A stretch of 64,000 nucleotides of DNA from Glossina fuscipes (lineage: Eukaryota; Arthropoda; Insecta; Diptera; Glossinidae). Of the stretch, positions 58,275 through 64,000 are shown one piece after another. The notes below the pieces were generated by a model. The model saw only the letters and a program-made list of their open reading frames with translations. It was not told where the DNA came from and did no database searches. Numbering within the stretch: the first letter of the stretch is position 1; each line of letters opens with the position of its first letter. The translations under genes were made by a program, and so were the position numbers. The stretch covers positions 294,920 to 358,919 of the forward strand of contig NW_023998462.1 of NCBI RefSeq assembly GCF_014805625.2, in the 5' to 3' direction.

Positions 58275-59043
58275 TCAGGAATAAGCATCAAAAAGGGATG
58301 TGGAATCCATACCTTGGGCTATCTGCTTATTTGCTTGAAACTTAGATATATTGTGAAAGTTATTATTATTATTGATCTTCTCGTTTTGATCTAAGATTTC
58401 TTGTGTACTTATGGAAGCAAATATGTCATCGTCATCTTCATCCCAATCATCATTTTTACTTATCCTAGTTTTACACTGATTAGATGACATTAAGGCTAAA
58501 AAAATTTTGGATTAATTTAAATATTGTCTCATCACAAATTTTAAAAACAACTTACTTTCATTTACGTTGTACGTGTGCTCTTTCTCGATATCGTCGTAAC
58601 AATGATCTTAGGCTTTTCCTAAGAAGAATGTACAAAGTTAGACTTGTCAAAAAAAGCCTATAAAGAGCCACTTACTTTCTGTTTCTGGCGTAGAATCGTA
58701 TGACTTTTACAATACAAAAAATGGTTATCATGCAACAATGAAGATGAATTATGTACTCATATCCTCATTGTCATCAATAGCGGCCTTGGATTTTTCCTCC
58801 AAATTTGATTTCGCATTTTCTTTAAAATCACGGCTATAGTTACGTTTCGGTTTCTCCCGTAATATAAATAAAGGGAACCTCTCCAAATTTTTTAATTTAT
58901 GTTGTAGGACTGTTAAATGGCGTTGTAGAAAAGTCCTCAAATATTATGTCTACTATTGTTTGATTATTCTTGCCACCAAAAGCTCTTTCTGGTGCGTCTA
59001 TATTGTTTACTTCTTTACTTGATTCGATGTTTTCATCCATTTT
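58275..59043 (-). pseudogene. Unassigned multi-exon gene remnant
   Basis: Minus strand. A plausible start reads MDENIESSKEVNNIDAPERA, then GGKNNQTIVDIIFEDFSTTP, a stop after NSPTT, and in a shifted frame NYSRDFKENAKSNLEEKSKA. Two short introns follow: GTAAGTGG...TTCTTCTTAG (about 58612-58672) and GTAAGTTG...TTTTTTTAG (about 58497-58555). The last exon reads KNDDWDEDDDDIFASISTQE, EILDQNEKINNNNNF and QIAQGMDSTSLFDAYS. Acidic and Asn-rich low-complexity parts are typical of nuclear fly proteins, but I do not recognise the family. Splice sites are good; the early stop suggests a pseudogene. Confidence 0.55.
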
Positions 59044-59089
59044 CAAAATTGATTTGTAATTCTAAAAGAAAGGAAACTTATTAATAAGT

Positions 59090-59200
59090 AAATTTTTTTT
59101 TTTTTGATTTGTTTGGAAATGGATTGGACCAGCTAAGTTAAAATTAGATCCATATTCCAGTAACGTAGTTGAAAGCCATTGATGATAATTTTGAGGCTGA
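59090..59200 (-). repeat. 110-bp direct repeat, copy 2
   Basis: Equivalent of 57366-57478; minus-strand reading TLLEYGSNFNLAGPIHFQTN. The two copies differ by several substitutions and a small indel. Confidence 0.6.
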
Positions 59201-59590
59201 TGTGAGAGAGTGTTCAATATGAGAAGCTCTGTTCCACTGTCAACCCATAAATCACTGCACTTGGTACTATACAGTCAAAACTCCGGCTAGAAATGCCGAC
59301 AAAAGAAGAAAATATATATCGTGATTGTAAAAGAAATTATGAATGCAAAATTAGAACGAAAAAGTGAATAAATTAACACTTTATATATTACTTTAGTGGC
59401 ATTTCCGTCATAAAGTAAAAGTTTTAGTAATAGAATTTGGATCGAATTAAGCTTAGCTTCATTAAATTCGATGGCACGTAAGAAATTGTACAAATATATC
59501 CGCATGCGTGCTAGCACAGTAAGATAGACCAGCGCCAACAACCAACAACCGGATATCGTTCTTTCAATTACCAAAACACTGATTTTGATC
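59201..59590 (-). other. Open minus-strand stretch, unassigned
   Basis: Open frame at 59574-59287 with a hydrophobic run (GCWLLALVYLTVLARM) and RAIEFNEAKLNSIQILLLKL. May be a further decayed exon of the gene to its right. No family recognised. Confidence 0.25.
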
Positions 59591-59639
59591 TGGTTCTATT
59601 ATCATCAATTCAGCTAACTTTTTTGTAATACCCTCGCCA

Positions 59640-60098
59640 AAAATAAAACGTTTCCTTACTTTTTTCCTTATTTATTCCGTTAGGAAACTAATAGCCTTTG
59701 ATGTAAGCAGCTCGTTGGCAGCTGCCATATAAGCTATTATGGATTCTGGTCGAGTCTTCTTCCCTTTTATAAGATCAATGCATTCTCTAAGCGAATTTTT
59801 ACCTAAGCTTGTCTCTTCAGTAAACAAATAAATCCTACCAAGACCCCGACAAACGAACGCTTGAATGACCTGGTAAACTAGAAAGATCTATACCATCATC
59901 TGCTTCTTCAGCTAAAATAGACACCAGCGGATTTTTAAGCGTTTCTTTCATTTCCAATAGCAAATTCCTAGCCGTGTAGTGCGATTTATACGGATCATCT
60001 GCTGGATCATTTTTACTTTCTTCATTTACGAGTTTCACTGCTTTCTCATAAATCTCCTTATATGTGCTCTTTTCAAATAGAGTCCTCGGAAAAATCAA
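59640..60098 (-). pseudogene. Possible KIF-binding-protein (KBP) fragment
   Basis: Minus strand. First frame (60098-59835): FEKSTYKEIYEKAVKLVNEE, DDPYKSHYTARNLLLEMKET, LSSLPGHSSVRLSGSW, then a stop. A frameshift at about 59845 leads to GLGRIYLFTEETSLGKNSLR, ECIDLIKGKKTRPESIIAYM and AAANELLTSKAISFLTE to about 59675. The helical, TPR-like pattern with TEE-x-S-x-G...L-x-x-C/L-x-x-L resembles the kinesin-binding protein KBP, which regulates kinesin-3 motors. This assignment is from memory of a loose pattern and should be treated as tentative. The frameshift shows a pseudogene. Confidence 0.35.
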
Positions 60099-60539
60099 TT
60101 TTGAGTGTCAACACTGCTCCACAACTAATTTAACGTATTAAACGAATGTCTTTCGAAAACAGAAGGAAGAGATATGTAATTTTTCTTCAAAATGAAACAT
60201 TTCTCCAGTTCTTTACGAAAAAATTCAGCAAGTACTAAGAATCAAAATTTTTTTCAAAAGTTTTTAGAACAAATCATTTTTATTTAAATGTATATGCATT
60301 TTAACAGAAAACTATGAATAGGAGAAAATCTTGAAGCTCAGCGTATTCACAATCTCCCAGATTTATGCACAGAAGAATCGAATAAACTGAGAAAATCTTT
60401 CGGCTGAAAAGTAAAAAAAAATAGAACTCTGCTCGTTATTTATAAAACAAAATTTTTCGCGCATATTCGGTGGATGACCCTACAAAGGAAGCTTCGGAGA
60501 CCCCGCGAAGTATATATATGCTTGATCAACATCAAATTC

Positions 60540-60830
60540 TAAATCTGCCACGTCCGCCTGTTCGTGTGGCCATGTCCGTGTCTGTCCATCTGTCGATCTG
60601 TCCACCTGTATAATGTCTGTTGTAAACATTCTCCTGGTCTCAAATATGAAGATATCGACTTCAAATTTGATAGAAGTACTGGAAATTTCTGCACGCAGGT
60701 TAGTATTGAATCTGTGTGCCAGGGCTTCGAATGTTTGTGCCGAATTTGAAGCCGATTTTCATCACAGACGGACATGCTTAAATCGATTTAAAATTTGATG
60801 CTGATCAAAAATGTATGTACTTCAAACGCA
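60540..60830. repeat. Dispersed repeat with GTCCGTCTGTCC tract
   Basis: Starts with a gtccgcctgttcgtgtggcc / gtctgtccatctgtcgatct tract, then ATATCGACTTCAAATTTGA, tgcacgcaggttagtattga, cacagacgga and TCGATTTAAAATTTGATGCTGATCAA. It combines both modules seen separately or inverted at 11.6 and 19.5 kb and is the most complete copy in the window. Confidence 0.55.
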
Positions 60831-60839
60831 CACATGTGC

Positions 60840-62690
60840 ACTTGTTGCAAATGGAGCGACAAAATGAATATAATGTCCGGTTTTCATCGTTAGTTAGAAT
60901 CCATTCGTTATCTTTAGCACTTTTCTTTGAAATATGGAAATGTGGTCTTCGGCGCGAATGCAGGTTTGACAATTCTTGATGTTACTTAAAGAAACAGCTA
61001 AATACTGTTAAAGTGCGATATTCCAAATTGTACGTCTATACAATTCCTTCATCCTTTCCAGCCGGTAAGAAAAAATACATAAAAGAAACGAAAATTATAT
61101 CGCACCTTCTTTTCAAAAATGAAGTCAATGCATTGCTAGTGTTCAACTTTCTTTCGGGTAGTTTAAGAATTTATTTCATTAGTTTATCCTTTGTTTGTCC
61201 TTGGGCCACCTCCCGCCAGTCTACCAAATTTCCACAAAAGATCTCAAATTACGGGCTAAGGAGTCAAAAGGAGGAAGCAAGACGGACAGTCAGAAAATGA
61301 GATTGAATCGGTCGTTATACCAAAAAGTTGGTCGGTTTCTGGTCCTTCTGTGTTTTACGTCCTTACACCACACGTACTGTTGGGTAAAAAAGTTATGATA
61401 ACCTTAATAAGATAAGCATTCGTTAATCATATGGTATTAATTTCTTAGAAAGACTCAACAAAAGTAAACATACGTTAATCAAATCACAACACATTTGTTC
61501 ATATTAGGGCGATTTGTATTCAGGCAAAATTCAATTCTTATCAAACCCATGCAAGTCAAAAATTTCCAAATCCAAAGTGATTAATAAAATTTTGCGTTTA
61601 TTTTCTTTGTATTATGTATGTGTCTGTTGAATGTTAATATGATCTTGATATTTAATTTAAAAAAATTTATCAAAATAACTTTATATTAATAAGATTTCAT
61701 GAGAAAATCTATATAAAATTGCATGTACGTTTATTTAATATCTTTAAATTTTAATTTCTTTCTTTTTCTTTTCTATAAATTTTAAAAATTATTGGAAAGA
61801 ATTTTCCCGAAATTGCACCGCATCCAATATAACAAACAAGTGAAACTCCTCGTCCTCTCTTGGCGGTATCTTTTTTCTCTACTTTTCTTCCTATTGTTCG
61901 TCAAAAACAAGAAAGGAAATGTTCCCAAAAGCCTGTCAAAATCTCCATAACGTTAAATTGCTTACGTGAGTGAACAGAAATTAATAATAAGTACAACCGC
62001 AATCACATGTTACAATACCTTATCTCTCGAATAGACCTTCACGATTGAAACCTTAAATGCATTGTGATGCAGACCCACATCGCATTTTTAAAACTTCATA
62101 TCTCTTTATATAGAAACTTCTGCATAGTACTTTTTTTTAATTTTATCAAACTTATTTTATCAATTCCGAACACAGTTAGAATCTTTGCCAGTTTTTTTCT
62201 TGATTAAAATTTCATTGCGGCGGGTGTTTCGAAATACAATTATTTTTATAAAAACTAACGAAAAGATGTAGGAAAAATTGTTTTCAGAGTTAAGACTAAA
62301 GAAAAATATTTATATTTTTGTACGCAATACAGAAATATACTAATAATCTGTCCTACTAATCACTAATCGTTCAAGAAAAATCCAACCATTGATAATTTTT
62401 ATTTTCATGATACTTAGTCGATTTTCTAAGAAATGAAATTCCTAAAAATTGTAAAACCAAATCAACATTTATAATGTTTTATGTGTAGCTTACACATAAA
62501 AAGGTACAACAGCAGAATGACGAGGATGAACATTACACGAGCCTAAGAGCATGCAAGGTTTGAAAGAAGAAGAGGACATGATAGGCGAACTAGGCGTAGT
62601 CTTATCTGGAAAAAACATCACTTGCCTTATGGTGCCTCTAAAATGACCCAAGAACCTAGGACATTAGAAAACAGCCACCCTAGATACGCG
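60840..62690. other. AT-rich spacer
   Basis: No supported gene. A short match to the I-clade 3' end (aagaatttatttcattagtt) is present at about 61166-61186 but is too short to call. Acidic reading DEDEHYTSL near 62520 may belong to the piggyBac remnant. Confidence 0.3.
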
Positions 62691-62697
62691 TTACAAA

Positions 62698-62830
62698 TGC
62701 TTCGTCCATTACTTTACTCTTGATTTTCTTCGAAAAATTGTAGATGAAACTAATCTCTATGCTCTTCAAACGATTGACGATGGCGTCAATCGTTTTGAGG
62801 TCATAAAAAACATATATTCTAATATAATGA
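62698..62830 (+). mobile_element. piggyBac-type transposase scrap
   Basis: Reads FVHYFTLDFLRKIVDETNLY then ALQTIDDG, matching the conserved F-x(3-5)-ls-x-ll-x-x-IV-x-ETN-x-YA-x-Q block in the N-terminal part of piggyBac (DDE_Tnp_1_7) transposases. The catalytic Asp residues lie further downstream in the family and are not present. A stop follows within 30 codons. Confidence 0.6.
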
Positions 62831-62834
62831 GAAT

Positions 62835-64000
62835 TATTATTAGTATTGTTTATGTTTGAAGTAAATTTGCAGAACTCACCGACCGATTTTGCACAACGAA
62901 CGAGTTTTTTTGCTGTAGAAATACCCCAATATCTTTTTTTTTTTAATTAAAGGAATATTTTTACATGGTTTTTTTATTATTTTTTCCGTTAACATTTTCC
63001 GATTGATTCAAATTTTTTTTTTTAATGAAAATTCATGCATTTAAGGGTTAAGTTCGTACCCGTAATTTTTTATTATAAACATTGCAAACGTGTAAACGAT
63101 TTTGGAAGAAATAGCAAACAGCTTTCTGCAAAAATAGAACAAATGAGGCAAGCGCAAAAATATGTGATTCGAATTGAAAAATTGATAAATTAAATAAAAT
63201 CTATCACAAAAAATTAGATAAAAATTTGCAAAATAAAAATATAAAGACGCACCTATAGTTTTTTTAAATATATGTCAAATTAAGTGTATTAAAATTATTA
63301 AATATATCTCAAATTTTGTTAATAAGTATATTGAGTGTGTAAGCTTGCTTCCTTGCTAATAACATTTTTCATTAATTACCTATTAATCTATATAGTATAT
63401 AAGTATATATGACTTCCAATCATAAGGTCTATAAAATAGTATAGATAATTTTTTCTATTTCATTAATAAAATATATCTTTCTATTAATTTCAACTATTGT
63501 AATATTTATTTCTTCAATTTTATCTAAAAAAAACTCTAATTGACGGGAAAAAATATCCCCTTTTGAATGTGGATTTGATCCTAAATCCTCTTCACGGATT
63601 CCTTTTTCTTTACGATTCTTCTTAATTACTATTAATTACTACACCTTAAATAGCAGATTACTGTTTCTCTTTATACTATTCTTTTCTCTATACTTTTCTC
63701 TTTTTACTATTGTCAGGAAGAGAAAAATCAACCAACAATAGCAAGAGAGAGACTTATAAAATAGACTACGTCAATCTGCTCCCAGTTAAACGATATGTCA
63801 AATAATTACAAAATGTTTAAGTTCCATACCCGAAATCCGAAATCTGTCTTCATCAAAACTGCATTATGTGCACCGATGGGAAAACCTGTTTTTGGAATAG
63901 GAGGTTGCACTTTGCATTTAATACTTAGCTTATCCATTAAACAATATTCCGGGGAATTTATAAGATACTGCCGACACTGTGTAACAAAATGAATAAACTT
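62835..64000. other. AT-rich end of window
   Basis: No supported gene. An open stretch at 63795-63992 has several Cys/Gly but no recognised motif. Confidence 0.3.

Noticed and set aside
61166..61186. Fifth copy of the I-clade 3' end.
   Set aside because: About 20 matching AT-rich bases, without the GAGCCGATAGCC block or TAA tail.
1..64000. Mirror-like order of elements (I-clade, LINE A, P-like on + at left; P-like, LINE B, I-clade on - at right), suggesting one giant palindrome.
   Set aside because: Flanks of LINE A and LINE B differ, the spacing midpoints drift by several kb, and the Cap-D2 copy is out of order. Independent insertions explain it better.

Overview
This is a gene-poor, AT-rich stretch of eukaryotic, almost certainly dipteran (fly), DNA. 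No gene looks complete. It holds two kinds of material: (1) remnants of transposable elements, and (2) a scatter of broken pieces of ordinary fly genes, many still carrying their introns with GT...AG borders. That mixture suggests a degenerating, non-recombining or heterochromatic region (for example a Y, a neo-Y, or pericentromeric DNA) that collected gene fragments by DNA-level duplication rather than by retrocopying. The chromosome assignment is inference.

Transposable elements. The window opens with an I-clade LINE carrying reverse transcriptase (RT) and the start of RNase H (50-1970, +). A minus-strand RNase H relative with the same residues and a (TAA)n tail lies at 53617-54515; tail fragments of this family sit at 4287-4402 and 44318-44547. 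A second LINE family, without RNase H and with a PHD-like finger in ORF1, is present as two nearly full-length but defective copies in opposite orientation (5484-9974 + and 49250-53238 -). A P-superfamily-like DNA transposon family with a MADF-like N-terminal region is represented at 22995-24930 (+) and 45414-46092 (-), with fragments near 41.1 and 41.5 kb and a possible relative at 54826-55710. Smaller LINE endonuclease, LINE RT and piggyBac fragments occur at 47.1, 48.2 and 62.7 kb.

Gene remnants, left to right: Nipped-A/TRRAP (2816-4168 +), cysteine dioxygenase (10806-17260 +, split by about 5.9 kb), an eIF1AD exon (14076-14215 -), an ACAP/centaurin-beta BAR-domain piece (15118-15395 +), unassigned conserved-looking exons (18.1-18.4, 19.8-20.7 and 22.4-22.7 kb, all -), condensin Cap-D2 (25040-25226 + and 57829-58229 -), a cytochrome P450 (25430-26380 +), an AAA ATPase scrap (37781-37870 +), a C2H2 finger (38211-38311 -), an eclair/TMED p24 protein (42717-43184 -), Rag GTPase C/D (56277-56972 -), an unassigned multi-exon gene (58275-59043 -) and a possible KIF-binding-protein piece (59670-60098 -). 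Their functions have no relation to each other, so no pathway or operon is implied.

Repeats. There are several minisatellites: a 20/21-bp array of 24.5 units at 37106-37603, a 32-bp array at 14320-14453, a 111-bp coding-like array at 55416-55707 and a ~40-bp array at 18584-18712. Several short dispersed families also recur. The long AT-rich stretches at 26.6-30.3, 30.5-34.0 and 60.8-64 kb contain little I can name. No tRNA, rRNA, CRISPR or clear promoter was recognised.
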